Below are positions 37,094 through 48,339 of a stretch of DNA of 64,000 nucleotides, piece after piece. The notes below the pieces were generated by a model. That model did not search any database, was not told the origin of the DNA, and was given only the letters and a program-made list of their open reading frames with translations. This DNA is from Sciurus carolinensis (lineage: Eukaryota; Chordata; Mammalia; Rodentia; Sciuridae). The translations under genes were made by a program, and so were the position numbers. Every line of letters begins with the position of its first letter. Position 1 is the stretch's first letter. Location: positions 1,798,001 to 1,862,000 of the forward strand of contig NW_025920106.1 of assembly GCF_902686445.1 (NCBI RefSeq), given 5' to 3'.

Positions 37094-37585
37094 AGGCTCT
37101 CTTCATGGGGTGATCCAAGATGGCGGCCTAGAGGGAGACTGCATCCCCAGTCGCTCCAGAACCCAGGAGTTAAGAAGGGGAGGCATTGAGAGACTCGGAC
37201 TGAAATAGAGCCACGGGTGAGTCTGCCCACTGGGTAAAGCTCAGCCCGGGTGGCAGGCCCAGATAGAGGTGGCTTATTGGAGCCAGGCAGGGCAGCTAGA
37301 GTCTTCCCAAGGTAGCCTTCCACACTCCGGCAGTGGGCTCCTCCCACACAGCCAGCTGCACGGTGCAGGCCCACAGTGAGAGCATTTCCGCACAGAGCCA
37401 GTTCCAAACCATGGAACCAGTAGGGGGCTAGGGGCAGTTTTCTTCGGATGAGCTGCTTTATCAGATTCCTCCAAGACATCAGGCTACTGAAGGCTGGGAG
37501 GTGATACACTGGAAATCTACCGGGACACTATAAGCCAATAGCGGAAAACTGCAATATCTCAGGGTCCCACTGACAACTGACCAAT
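37094..37585 (+). promoter_or_regulatory. L1-C 5' UTR module 2 and ORF1 leader
   Basis: Opens with the same AGGCTCTCTTCATGGGG string and CAAGATGGCGG (37116-37126), nearly identical to module 1 for about 200 bp. It then diverges into the stretch that in L1-B adjoins ORF1 (GGGGCTAGGGGCAG, CTACTGAAGGCTGGGAGGTG). Relative to L1-B, about 150 bp is missing within it. Confidence 0.75.
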
Positions 37586-38598
37586 ATGAGAAAACAAGGG
37601 AAGAAAATGTCCCAAACAAACCTAGATACTACATCAATAAAACCCAATGACAGCACAGCAGAAGAAATGTCAGAAAGGGAGTTCAGAATGTACGTAATTA
37701 AAACGATCAGAGAAGCTAATGAGGAGATGAAAGAGCAAATGCAGGCACTAAATGATCACACCAATCAACAGTTAAAAGACCAAATACGGGAAGCAAGAGA
37801 TCATTTCAATAAAGAGTTAGAGATACTGAAAAAAAACCAAACTGAAATCCTTGAAATGAAGGAGACAATAAACCAAGTTAAAAACTCCATAGAAAGCATA
37901 ACCAATAGGATAGAACACCTGGAAGACAGAACCTCAGACATTGAAGACAAATTATTTAATCTTGAAAGCAAAGTTGGCCAAACAGAAAAGATGGTAAGAA
38001 ATCATGAACAGAATCTACAAGAATTATGGGATATCATGAAAAGGCCAAATTTAAGAATTATTGGGATTGAGGAAGGCTTAGAGAAACAAACCAAAGGAAT
38101 GAACAATCTATTCAATGAAATAATAACAGAAAATTTCCAAATCTGAAGAATGAAATGGAAAACCAAGTACAAGAGGCTTATAGAACTCCAAACATACAAA
38201 ATTACAACAGACCCACACCAAGGCACATTATTATGAAAATACCTAACATACAAAATAAAGACAGAATTTTAAAGGCCATGAGAGAAAAGAATCAAATTAC
38301 ATTCAGAGGGAAACCAATAAGAATATCAGCAGATTTTTCAATCCAGACCCTAAAAGCTAGAAGGGCCTGGAACAACATATACCAAGCCCTGAAAGAAAAC
38401 GGATGCCAACCAAGAATCTTATACCCAGCAAAACTTACCTTCAAATTTGACGATGAAATAAGATCCTTCCATGATAAACAAAAGCTAAAGGAATTTACAA
38501 AAAGAAAGCCAGCATTACAGAACATTCTCAGCAAAATATTCCATGAGGAAGAGATGAAAAACAACGATGCAAATCAGCAACAGGAGGCGCTAGCCTAA
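37586..38598 (+). pseudogene. L1-C ORF1 (RNA-binding chaperone), one frameshift
   Basis: Two abutting frames, 37586-38146 (186 codons) and 38155-38598 (147 codons), make up one ORF1 of about 337 residues, the usual mammalian length. The first holds the N-terminus and a long heptad-rich coiled coil (to about residue 135) and the start of the RRM-like domain (NLRIIGIEEGLEKQTKG). The second continues the RRM and holds the C-terminal domain (QTLKARRAWNNIYQALK). Comparison with L1-B places a single-base deletion near 38140, just after the codons for NF, which brings in a stop at 38144-38146. The protein would normally trimerise, coat L1 RNA and be required for efficient transposition in cis. This copy would make only a truncated product. 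Confidence 0.9.
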
Positions 38599-38629
38599 AG
38601 GAATAGCCAAATAAAGGAGAAACTAAATC

Positions 38630-41600
38630 ATGTCAAAAACAAATATGAGTCAATTGACTGGGAATACAAATCATATCACAATAATAACCCTGAATGTTAA
38701 TGGCCTGAATTCATCAATCAAAAGACACAGACTGGCAGATTGGATTAAAAAGAAAAATCCAACAATATGCTGCCTGCAAGAGACTCATCTCATAGAAAGA
38801 GACACCCATAGACTAAAGGTGAAAGGATGGGGAAAAACATACCATGCACACGGACACAGCAAAAAAGCTGGAGTATCCATCCTCATCTCAGATAATGTGG
38901 ACTTCAAACCAAAACTAGTCAGAAGGGATAAAGAAGGACATTACATGCTGCTTAAGGGAAGCATAAATCAGCAAGACATAACAATCATAAATATCTATGC
39001 CCCGAACATTGGCTCATCCACGTATGTCAAACAAATCCTTCTCAATTCCAGAAATCAAATAGACCACAACACAATAATACTAGGCGATTTTAACACACCT
39101 CTCTCACCACTGGATAGATCGTCCAAACAAAAATTGAATAAAGAAACTATAGATCTCAACAACACAATCAGCAATTTAGACTTAATGGACATATATAGAA
39201 TATACCATCCAACAAAGAACGAATACACTTTCTTCTCAGCAGCACATGGATCCTTCTCTAAAATAGACCATATTTTATGCCACAAAGCTACTGTTAGCAA
39301 ATACAAGAAGATAGAGATACTACCTTGTACTCTATCAGATCATAATGGATTGAAATTAGAAATAAATGACAGAATAAAAAACAGAAACTTCTCCAATACC
39401 TGGAGACTAAATAATACACTATTATATGATGAATGGATAACAGAAGACATCAGGAGGGAAATAAAAAAATTCTTAGAAGTAAACAAGAAAAAAGACACAT
39501 CATATCAAAATCTCTGGGACACTATGAAAGCAGTACTTAGAGGAAGATTTATTTCATGGGGTGCATTCAAAAAAAGAAGTAGAAATCAACAAATAAACGA
39601 CTTAACACTACAGCTCAAAGCACTAGAAAAAGAAGAGGAGACCAATACCAAAAGTAGTAGAAGACAGGAAATAGTTAAAATCAGAGCCGAAATCAACGAA
39701 ATAGAAACAAAAGAAACAATCGGAAAAATTAACAAAATAAATAGTTGGTTCTTTGAAAAAATGAATAAAATTGATAAACCCTTAGCCACACTAACAAAGA
39801 GAAAGAGGGAGAAAACTCAAATTACTAAAATTCGGAATGAACAAGGAAACATCACAACAGACACGACTGAAATAAAAAACATAATTAGAAACTATTTCAA
39901 AAATCTATACTCCAACAAAACAGAAAACCTCGAAGACATCAACAAATTTCTAGAGACATATGAACTACCTAAACTGAACGAGGAGGACATACACAACTTA
40001 AATAAACCAATTTCAAGCAATGAAATAGAAGAGGTCATCAAAAGCCTACCAACAAAGAAAAGTCCAGGACCAGATGGGTTCTCAGCCGAGTTCTACAAAA
40101 CCTTTAAAGAAGAGCTCATTCCAATACTCCTCAAACTATTCCATGAAATAGAAGAGGAGGGAACCCTACCAAACTCGTTCTATGAAGCCAATATCACCCT
40201 GATACCTAAACCAGACAGAGACACATCGAGGAAAGAAAATTTCAGACCAATATCCTTAATGAACATCGATGCAAAAATTCTCAACAAAATTTTAGCAAAT
40301 CGCATACAAATATATATTAAAAAGATAGTGCACCACGATCAAGTGGGTTTTATCCCAGGGATGCAATGTTGGTTCAACATTCGGAAATCAATAAATGTCA
40401 TTCACCATATCAACAGACTTAAAGTTAAGAATCACATGATTATTTCAATAGATGCAGAAAAAGCATTTGATAAAATACAGCATCCCTTCATGCTCAAAAC
40501 ACTAGAAAAAATTGGGGTAGTGGGAACATTCCTAAACATTATAAAGGCGATCTACGCTAAGCCCATGGCTAATATCATTCTAAATGGTGAAAAACTGAAA
40601 GCATTCCCCCTAAAAACAGGAACAAGGCAGGAATGCCGTCTTTCACCACTTCTATTCAACATCATCCTTGAGACTCTAGCCAGAGCAATCAGACAAACCA
40701 AAGAAATTAAAGGGATACGAATAGGAAAAGAAGAGCTCAAACTATCCCTGTTCGCTGATGACATGATTATATATTTAGAGGAACCTGGAAATTCCACCAG
40801 AAAACTTTTAGAACTCATAAGTGAATTCAGTAAAGTAGCAGGTTACAAGATCAATGCTCATAAATCCAATGCATTTTTATACATAAGTGATGAATCTCCA
40901 GAAAGAGAAATTAGGAAAACTACCCCATTCACAATAGCATCGAAAAAAATAAAATACTTGGGAATCAATCTCACAAAAGAGGTGAAAGACCTCTACAATG
41001 AGAACTACAGAACACTAAAGAGAGAAATTGAAGAAAACCTTAGAAGATGGAAAGATCTCCCATGTTCCTGGATAGGCAGAATTAATATCATCAAAATGGC
41101 TATACTACCTAAAGTGCTATACAGATTCAATGCAATTCCAATTAAAATCCCAATGATGTACCTTGCAGAAATAGAGCAAGCAATTATGAAATTCATCTGG
41201 AAGAATAAAAAACCTAGAATAGCTAAAGCAATCCTCAGTAGCAAGAGCAAAGCAGGGGATATTGCAATACTAGATCTTCAACTCTACTACAAAGCAATAG
41301 TAACAAAAACGGCATGGTTTTGGTACCAAAATAGACAGGTAGATCAATGGTACAGAATAGAGGACATGGATACAAACCCAAATAAATACAATTTTCTCAT
41401 ACTAGACAAGGGTTCCAACAGCATGCAATGGAGAAAAGATAGCCTCTTCAACAAATGGTGCTGGGAAAACTGGAAAACCATATGCAATAGAATGAAATTA
41501 AACCCCTATCTCTCACCCTACACAAAACTCAACTCAAAATGGATCAAGGACCTCGGAATCAGAACAGAGACCCTGCATCTTATAGAAGAAAAAGTAGGTC

Positions 41601-42451
41601 CAAATCTTCAACTTGTTGGCTTAGGATCAGACTTCCTTAACAGGACTCCCATAGCACAAGAAATAAAAGCAAGAATCAACAACTGGGATAGATTCAAACT
41701 TAAAAGCTTTCTCTCAGCAAAGGAAACTATCAGAAATGTGAAGAGAGAGCCTACAGAGTGGGAGAATATCTTTGCCAACCATACCTCAGATAGAGCGCTA
41801 ATTTCCAGAATCTATAAAGAACTCAAAAAACTCTACACGAAGAATACAAATAATCCAATCAACAAATGGACTAAGGAAATGAACAGACACTTCACAGAAG
41901 ATGTACAAGTAATCAACAGATATATGAAAAAATGTTCAACATCCCTAGTAATAAGTGAAATGCAAATCAAAACTACCCTAAGATTTCATCTCACCCCAAT
42001 TAGAATGGCGATTATCAAGAATACAAGCAACAATAGGTGTTGGCGAGGATGTGGTGAAAAAGGAACACTCATACATTGCTGGTGGGGTTGCAAATTAGTG
42101 CAGCCACTCTGGAAAGCAGTGTGGAGATTCCTCAGAAAGCTTGGAATGGAAACACCATTTGACCCAGCTATCCCACTCCTTGGTCTATATCCAAAGGACT
42201 TAAAATCAGCATACTACAGAGATACAGCCACATCAATGTTCATTGCTGCTCAATTCACCATAGCCAGATTGCGGAACCAACCTAGACGCCCTTCAGTTGA
42301 TGAATGGATAAAGAAACTGTGGCATATTTATACAATGGAATATTACTCCACAATGAAGAATGATAAAATTATGGCATTTGTAGGCAAATGGTCGAAATTG
42401 GAGAATATCATGCTAAGTGAGATAAGCCAATCTCAAAAAACTAAAGGATGA
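38630..42451 (+). CDS. L1-C ORF2 protein: AP-type endonuclease and reverse transcriptase
   Basis: An uninterrupted frame of 1273 residues, the normal L1 ORF2 length. Endonuclease residues are in place at N22, E51, Y123, D153, N155, D213 and H238, each exactly eight further on than in the human protein as I recall it. The RT catalytic FADD is at 708-711. A C-terminal CX3CX7HX4C cysteine motif occupies 1137-1154. The protein would nick target DNA and prime reverse transcription of L1 RNA. One oddity stands out: where L1s have RQGCPLSP this copy reads RQECRLSP (E668, R670), two changes in a core RT motif, so RT activity may be lost despite the open frame. The start was chosen at the first ATG after ORF1; a second ATG lies five codons on. 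Expression would come from the bicistronic L1 RNA. Confidence 0.93.
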   Translation: MSKTNMSQLTGNTNHITIITLNVNGLNSSIKRHRLADWIKKKNPTICCLQETHLIERDTHRLKVKGWGKTYHAHGHSKKAGVSILISDNVDFKPKLVRRDKEGHYMLLKGSINQQDITIINIYAPNIGSSTYVKQILLNSRNQIDHNTIILGDFNTPLSPLDRSSKQKLNKETIDLNNTISNLDLMDIYRIYHPTKNEYTFFSAAHGSFSKIDHILCHKATVSKYKKIEILPCTLSDHNGLKLEINDRIKNRNFSNTWRLNNTLLYDEWITEDIRREIKKFLEVNKKKDTSYQNLWDTMKAVLRGRFISWGAFKKRSRNQQINDLTLQLKALEKEEETNTKSSRRQEIVKIRAEINEIETKETIGKINKINSWFFEKMNKIDKPLATLTKRKREKTQITKIRNEQGNITTDTTEIKNIIRNYFKNLYSNKTENLEDINKFLETYELPKLNEEDIHNLNKPISSNEIEEVIKSLPTKKSPGPDGFSAEFYKTFKEELIPILLKLFHEIEEEGTLPNSFYEANITLIPKPDRDTSRKENFRPISLMNIDAKILNKILANRIQIYIKKIVHHDQVGFIPGMQCWFNIRKSINVIHHINRLKVKNHMIISIDAEKAFDKIQHPFMLKTLEKIGVVGTFLNIIKAIYAKPMANIILNGEKLKAFPLKTGTRQECRLSPLLFNIILETLARAIRQTKEIKGIRIGKEELKLSLFADDMIIYLEEPGNSTRKLLELISEFSKVAGYKINAHKSNAFLYISDESPEREIRKTTPFTIASKKIKYLGINLTKEVKDLYNENYRTLKREIEENLRRWKDLPCSWIGRINIIKMAILPKVLYRFNAIPIKIPMMYLAEIEQAIMKFIWKNKKPRIAKAILSSKSKAGDIAILDLQLYYKAIVTKTAWFWYQNRQVDQWYRIEDMDTNPNKYNFLILDKGSNSMQWRKDSLFNKWCWENWKTICNRMKLNPYLSPYTKLNSKWIKDLGIRTETLHLIEEKVGPNLQLVGLGSDFLNRTPIAQEIKARINNWDRFKLKSFLSAKETIRNVKREPTEWENIFANHTSDRALISRIYKELKKLYTKNTNNPINKWTKEMNRHFTEDVQVINRYMKKCSTSLVISEMQIKTTLRFHLTPIRMAIIKNTSNNRCWRGCGEKGTLIHCWWGCKLVQPLWKAVWRFLRKLGMETPFDPAIPLLGLYPKDLKSAYYRDTATSMFIAAQFTIARLRNQPRRPSVDEWIKKLWHIYTMEYYSTMKNDKIMAFVGKWSKLENIMLSEISQSQKTKG

Positions 42452-42663
42452 ATGATCTCGCTGATAAGCGGATGAGGACATATAATGGGGGTGGGAGGGG
42501 CTAGCATTAGGTTTAGGGTTAGGTTTAGATTTAGGCCAAGGAGCGCAGTAAGAATGAAGGAAAGAAGGACTGTGTAGAGGGAAAAGAGGGGTGGGAGGGG
42601 TGGGGGAGGGGAAAAATAAAATAAACATCATTACCCTATGTAAACGTAAAAATAAATAAAAAA
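42452..42663 (+). other. L1-C 3' UTR and A-rich tail
   Basis: Contains a G-run cluster (42487-42500), a telomere-like tract, and a second G-cluster (42588-42611) with five runs of three or more G, a strong quadruplex candidate typical of mammalian L1 3' UTRs. It ends in AAATAAATAAAAAA just before the target duplication. Confidence 0.85.
42505..42537 (+). repeat. telomere-like tract in the L1-C 3' UTR
   Basis: Reads CATTAGGTTTAGGGTTAGG followed by further TTTAGATTTAGG, five or six imperfect TTAGGG-type units. It is shared with L1-B and absent from L1-A. Confidence 0.8.
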
Positions 42664-42676
42664 AAAGAACATTGGC
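42664..42676. repeat. target-site duplication of L1-C (right)
   Basis: Exact copy of 36621-36633. Confidence 0.92.
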
Positions 42677-43980
42677 AACACAGACACATACAATGCTTCC
42701 TGATGTTTCCACGGATGAAGTCAAACCGACTGGAGTGTGGCCACATGATGAAAGGAGGGGCTGAGGGACTCAGTGGAGAGTCAGCAAAGAGAGTCTGCTG
42801 CCATATAAAACCCAGAAATACTGGCTTTTAGAATGAGAAAAACATCCACAGGAGGACGAGTCCACAGCTGTGCCAGGGAAACATGGCTGAGTGGAGATTT
42901 TAACAACTCACCTCCAGTCAGCTGTGGAGAATCCCACCAAACCAATTAGTCAATGCAGAAAAGAATTGGACCATGAGCCTTCATGTTGGTCAAGTTCAGT
43001 GGGGATCTGACACCAAGACCTCACCACTGCTTAGGCACATCACAGAGAGAAAGCTATACCACAAAAGGACCCACACCTAAGAAGAGATTCTCCTAAATGC
43101 ATGCAAAATTTCAGCGTATTAACACACACAACATGAGAAAACAATGAGGCCCCTCCAAAATTTTCATTATTCCCCAATAACTGCATCCAAGGACTCTTTT
43201 TTTTTTTTTTCTAACATTCACTAAGGAAATGAACTGGAAAATTACTGATTGTACCCTAACCACAAAGGTTCCTATCTAGATGGTTGTTTTTTGATTGAAA
43301 GTTACATGTGAGACTCATTTGAGACTATTACCTGACTCAACATAGACAATGATTTCAAGGGATGATGGAAGCTTTAATCTTGTCATTAACAACTAGTACT
43401 GTGAAATTAAAATCTTGCACCATTCAAAATAACCATTATTGGACACAAATGAGATCAGTGGCAATCACAGTTATGCATGTTCATAATTTTAACTGTTTAT
43501 TTGTAAGTCTTATAGTTAGCATTTTTATCAGTGAGGTTTTACCAATGAAAACACAAACAATATTCAGAAAAAAATGCTTCAATTACTAGAATAAAACTCA
43601 CTTTTAGGTTGCCATGATTTCCAATGTTATTTTCATACTTGTTAGATTGCATTAGATCTAAATATTAATTTATGACATTTAGATTCCTAAAGAGTTTTTC
43701 AAAAGGTCATTTCATTTTCACTGATTTACATTCTGGATGTGAGGAAAACAGGATGAAACCATGAATTCAAATTCCCATGTTTATATACCTGTGACTTCTT
43801 ATTTTCAGTGCCACTAAGCCCTTCCTCCTCTTCCTCTGATGTTACATCTAACAGTAGTCTGTTGACAAATGGATAGTTTACTTGAGTTACTTAGTACTCC
43901 TGGAAAGTATAAAATTCTATCAAATTAAAAATTAATAATAGGCTTTATACTAGATCATCATTTGCTTTAGAAACTATCTT
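42677..43980. other. unclassified sequence after L1-C
   Basis: The first part may be the U3 side of the LTR that L1-C split, though I cannot place its end. A CCATATAAAACC string near 42800 is TATA-like. Nothing else was recognised. Confidence 0.35.
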
Positions 43981-44008
43981 ATTTTGCTATGTGTATTTGT
44001 TTGTGCTT

Positions 44009-44017
44009 GTGTGTGTG

Positions 44018-44058
<41 letters not shown>
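44009..44058. repeat. (GT)n microsatellite
   Basis: About 25 GT dinucleotides with one C interruption. The Cys-Val open frame over it is an artefact. Confidence 0.95.
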
Positions 44059-44059
<1 letters not shown>

Positions 44060-44060
<1 letters not shown>

Positions 44061-44258
44061 TCATGTTTTGTGATTTTATCCAGGGACTTTTGCAACCTTA
44101 GCAATTACTCTACCAATGAGTGGTTTTGCCAAAACTATTGTACTTTGAGAGAGAATCAATCTAAATTGTTCAGGGTGTCATCAATCATGCCATTCACCCA
44201 TCTCAGCCTCCTAAGAAGCTATGTTTATGTGTGGCCAACTATACCCAGCAAATATTTA
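44060..44258 (-). mobile_element. decayed B1-dID SINE
   Basis: The minus strand reads as a degraded SINE: a GCTGGGTATAGTTGGCCACA-like head, TCTTAGGAGGCTGAGATGGG, then poorly matching linker and ID-type tail. The (GT)n adjoins it. Confidence 0.5.
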
Positions 44259-45505
44259 CTACTCTATGCATGCTTTTCCTGTTTGAGAACTTCAAAACTC
44301 ATCAGGGAAAAACTACATGTCAACAGGTTTAATGCATAAAATACTCAAAGAATTATCCTTCCACAAAATTTAAAAGTTCCCAGAAATAATTTTTTAAAAA
44401 TGCCCACAAAATATCCAAATTCATAGTTTGCTACTCTCTCCTTGTAATAATAACTTTTCAACATGCTCCGTTCATCAGTATTGTTTTCCTAATGACAGAT
44501 ATTTCTTACTCATTTGTCAATGAATTACTTCATATCTAAAATGTTTTTTTCCACTATTCTGATGAATTGATTTTCTTCTTTTAGAAGGCAAACTATTTGT
44601 TCAGTCCTTCAGGACTATGGCTAACCTTCCTGAGTTTAGTGTTTCCCCCCTTGGGGCTACCTTAGTAACCCAGCAACTATTCTATTTAAGACCTAGTAAA
44701 TTGACCTGTAAAAATTTTCTGTACAAATCTAATCCACTTGCTCCCAGATTGCTGGGGATATCTTTTATATCACCGTGGTGTTATAATTATTTGAACCAAG
44801 AACTGAATAAGTTCTTGGTAAGAAGTAGTTGAGAGAAAAGGTACCTTTTCTGGAGGTTGGTATAAAGAGAGGCTTAAGGAGTGAGATCATGAACCAGAGG
44901 CAGGAAATAGTAAGAACAGGGAAGGCTATAGCATGACACAGAGAAAAACACCTAATGGACCCATATTTGTATGACCATATAGGGATGGATGAGGAGTAAT
45001 GACAGAGGACAGCACAGTCAGGAAAATGGATAGAGGCTGATGGCTGCATATGCAGTGTAGCTAAACCAATATCAATGCTGTGGGGTAGACATAGAGGGCC
45101 TTTGTGAGAATACAGATAAATAATGAGAAGGCAACATTCCATTGTGATGTTCCTGAAGACCTGAATGGAGGGAATGTTTCCAGAAATAGAGAGGATAGAC
45201 AATTTTCAGTACCTGTATAGAATGAAGTTCAATTAAACTAACAAAGTTTTAGAAGCTGGGTCAGCTGAAATGCTTACATTTGTTTCCTTTGCTTTCCTTT
45301 CCAGAGTTACCTAGCTCATGTCTCCATCCTGTTAGCTATTTAAAAGCAATTTCTAGAGCTTTGGTCTTAGATTATTCCTACTACAATTTCTTCCTATTCA
45401 GTAGTTTTATCTTAAAATACATATATTTGCTACCAGATATATAACCCAGGAAACATACATGACTGATCCTCATCCTCAGTATTATTTACTTACTGACTGA
45501 TTGAC
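44259..45505. other. unclassified intergenic sequence
   Basis: A 145-codon minus-strand frame (44765-45202) has scattered hydrophobic stretches but no recognisable domain, and I regard it as chance. No confident repeat. Confidence 0.4.
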
Positions 45506-45508
45506 TTG

Positions 45509-45534
45509 TTTATTTATTTATTTATTTATTTATG
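45509..45534. repeat. (TTTA)n microsatellite
   Basis: About six TTTA units. It is probably the antisense A-rich tail of the adjoining B1-like SINE. Confidence 0.85.
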
Positions 45535-45650
45535 AGATAACTTCTTGCTAAATTGCTATCGCTTCACTCTTTGCTGAGGTTGACCTAGAACCTGTGATCC
45601 TACTATACCACTCTCTGGGTTCACTGTGATTTCAGGTGTGTCATTGTACT
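45535..45650 (-). mobile_element. B1-like SINE, decayed
   Basis: Read on the plus strand the order is that of an antisense B1: a GAGATAACTTCTTGCTAAATTG start, a GCTGAGGTTGACCTAGAACC middle and a TTTCAGGTGTGTCATTGTAC end. Confidence 0.55.
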
Positions 45651-46552
45651 TGGTTGACTAGGAATATAATTTTTATATCTTTCTTGTTGTTGTCCTTTTC
45701 CTTTACCCAGAGACATGCTCAAGAAAAATTTGTGTTTTCTCTGGATCTGGTTCTGACTGAATTAACATGCAGCAGCTCTTCATTTAGACTCCCTCAAGGC
45801 AGTTCCCTCCCTTGCAAATCAGAATGTGGTCCATGGACCAGGAGCATTGGAAACATCTTTAAATATTTTAGAAATGTGGACGCAAAAACCTGTTGAGTAC
45901 AATGTGCATTTTGAACATGGTCCCCAATATTGGATTCAGTAAAGTTTGAGCATTTTTGGCTATAGCTACTCTTCTACCAACTTCTCTAACATAACTTGCC
46001 TATTTGAAATCCTCATATATTGTTCCCCAAATTGTAGGTGTATTAGTATTCATAATCTTTTGGTGAACATTTTATCAGGGTATACTTTGCTGATCCTTTC
46101 ATAATAGTCTTACCTTTTTTAAATTTCCAGATTATATTATTCTGCACCATATTTACTTTTCTAGGAAGTCAGAAACTTTCATAATAGCAATAAATTACAT
46201 ATATCTATGGTGGATCATATGTGTTTGTATTTATTTATGGCAAACCAAATATAGCACTGCATGACATGGCATGAATTTCTTAATTATATTTCATTGTTGA
46301 TAAAGAAAAAAACTGTTGTAAAATTTTACTCTGTAAAATTTTCTGTCTGTCTGTAAGACCAGTGTTGTTACTGGAAACTCACAATTTTTTCTAATGCTTT
46401 ACTCTTCCACTTTCTAATGTTTAATCTGAATTTACCTCCCTTCACAATATGTGCCCACTTCTTTTGCTTTCTTTTGTTCTTTGTGATATTTAATTTTCTT
46501 ATTCTTTGTTCTCTCTTCTTCTCTCCCTTTTTTATTTACCAACTTCCCTCTG
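45651..46552. other. unclassified AT-rich sequence
   Basis: No gene or repeat recognised. Confidence 0.4.
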
Positions 46553-47040
46553 ATGTAAACTATGGGAAGCCATCCTTATTTAGCAGAATCAGATGAGGCT
46601 GAGCTATGAGATGCAGAGACCTGATTTCTAGGAACTAACAGGCACAAAGTTCTGTTCCAGATTACCAGGAAGCTTGTGGTGCTGTGTGTCAGTGGTTTCC
46701 TGTCTCCTTCTGGAATATATTCCCTAAGAGAATGAATTACTTAACTCTACTCTATCCTGTCAATCACAGAAGATGTTCCTCTATGTCTTAACCCCCTTTA
46801 CCTGTGTAATAAAAATAAAAAGAGAGTTGTGTGAATAGTTGTTGTTGTTAGAAGCCAGAGATGGTATGGACAGAGCGGTCATGCGCCCTCTCATTTAAAA
46901 AGTGTATTAGATCTTGTGTGTTTATTGAGTACATAAGTTTTTGGGAAATAGACTGAAACAGACAATATCCACCTCCAGCAGTTAACTCTTTCCTCATCCA
47001 CGAGGGACATGGCAGAGAGGACCTCCACACTATGCAGATC
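46553..47040 (+). mobile_element. possible decayed LTR
   Basis: Starts with TGTAAACTATGGGAAGCC, contains AATAAAAATAAAAAG at about 46808, and has a GTTGTTGTTG string after it, a layout reminiscent of rodent ERV LTRs. No terminal CA or target duplication could be fixed, so this is only a suggestion. Confidence 0.3.
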
Positions 47041-47924
47041 CTGAAATGGAATTCAACTCCTTTACTGATATTCTCAATTTAATCTCTTACTGAAACTGAA
47101 TAAGATATGACACTTATTACCATTTCACTCTTTTTTTCTTTCTATACATTTATTATGCTTGATTCTTCAACTATTAGAATCTACTAGTATCCATGTTTTA
47201 AATAAACATTATAGCCAATGTTATTTTATAATATGTGGTTCTTACCTTCTATAGGTCCTGTTATGCCATGCTTTTCTCTTTGATATGCATCACCAGATAA
47301 ATGACAAAGGCATTTCTGAGGAAGAATTAGAGAGATGACCTGGCAAAATAAACATCAATAATCAGGTGCATAAAGGTTTATTAATCACTAAGGTGATACC
47401 CAATTTTCCAGTTTTTAAATAAATTAAACTTAATAACTAGAGAATTACACATTGAAAGCTGACACATTTTATACCATAAGCTTGTATATCCTCTGCAAAT
47501 AAAGTAAATTTTACCTTCTCTTCTTCAACTGGTAAGGGTTCCATAACACTTCCTGGTAGGCAATGATGAAATTTTTTCACATTAAAGTCTCCAGATGAAG
47601 CATTGGCCTGTTTGGAATAGAATGGAGGAGCAACAAGTAGAAATATAGTTGCTCCACAGAACGCTCCCCAAACTGGTATATTGTACAACTAGAAGTTGTG
47701 GAAACAAGTTTTGACATTTTAATCCTCTTGGTCTTGCTTTTTTTAACTGTCTTCCATGGTTTTCCTTATCATTTATGTTTTTATCTTTCTATTTCATATG
47801 CTCTTTTCATTTTTTTACTGGTTTACTTTGCACTTGTCTTCTTGTCTCTCATCCATATCTGCTCAATATTCCATTTGTAATATTTATCCACATTCTACCT
47901 CTTTTTCCCTTCCACCACTTAGTT
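47041..47924. other. unclassified intergenic sequence
   Basis: AT-rich with no recognised gene or repeat. Confidence 0.4.
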
Positions 47925-48122
47925 TTTGATACCAGGGATTAAACTAAGGGGTGCCCAATCAATGAGCCACATCCCCAGCCTTTTTACATTTTATTTACAG
48001 ACAGAGTCTCACTGATTGTTTTTGGCCTCACTCAGCTACTGAGGTTGCTTTAGACTCATGGTCCTTCTGTCCCAGCCTTTGGAGCTGCTCTGATAACAGG
48101 TGTGCACCACCATTCCCAGCCC
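47925..48122 (-). mobile_element. B1-dID dimeric SINE
   Basis: The plus strand shows the antisense order typical of this SINE: TGATACCAGGGATTAAACTA, ATGAGCCACATCCCCAGCC (ID part), an AT linker with ACAGACAGAGTCTCACTGA, then the B1 part ending in ACAGGTGTGCACCACCATTC. Moderately diverged. Confidence 0.8.
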
Positions 48123-48339
48123 ATGTGTGCCTATATATTTTAATATTAATTTGGAATCACTACTGGCTAAAGTGTTGTTCATTGTACATTATCATTCATC
48201 AATTATCATTGTTATTAACATTACAGAGATCATTTTATTGTTTTATAAGTTAAAAATGTGCTTTGCTTCTAAGATTTTGCTACTACTGGTAGTTAATCTT
48301 TATTCTAAAAGAATTTTGTGAGTGAGTGATCCTGAAACT

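Larger units (their letters stand above)
36583..37509 (-). other. 308-codon antisense open frame across the L1-C 5' UTR
   Basis: An uninterrupted minus-strand frame runs through both 5' UTR modules. Because the module length is 459 bp, a multiple of three, the second copy stays in phase and the predicted protein contains the same roughly 120-residue block twice (with LTRGSISVRVSQCLPFLTPG and FWSDWGCSLPLG in both). It has no recognised domain. In position and orientation it recalls the primate L1 antisense frame ORF0, but it is much longer and I know of no homology. L1-B shows related antisense reading broken across several frames. GC-rich sequence has few chance stops, so coding status is unproven. 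Confidence 0.3.
36634..42663 (+). mobile_element. L1-C, full-length LINE-1 with intact ORF2
   Basis: A complete element of about 6.0 kb: 5' UTR of two tandem modules (36634-37585), ORF1 (37586-38598), a 31-bp spacer, ORF2 (38630-42451), a 3' UTR with G-rich tracts (42452-42640) and a short A-rich tail. It is flanked by a perfect 13-bp target duplication, the classic product of target-primed reverse transcription. Of the L1s here it has by far the longest open frames, so it is the most recent. It split a probable LTR. Autonomous movement looks unlikely because of an ORF1 frameshift and two RT-motif substitutions. Confidence 0.96.

Noticed and set aside
36782..37189. 135-codon plus-strand frame in the L1-C 5' UTR
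   Set aside because: Overlaps only part of the two modules and is not kept in the second copy or in L1-B, unlike the antisense frame.
38630..42451. Calling L1-C an active retrotransposon
   Set aside because: ORF1 is frameshifted and the RT has two changes in a core motif.
43989..44339. 116-codon frame with Cys-Val repeats
   Set aside because: Translation of (GT)n plus a decayed SINE.
44765..45202. 145-codon minus-strand frame as a membrane protein gene
   Set aside because: No recognisable domain, promoter or splice context; length is within chance for 64 kb.
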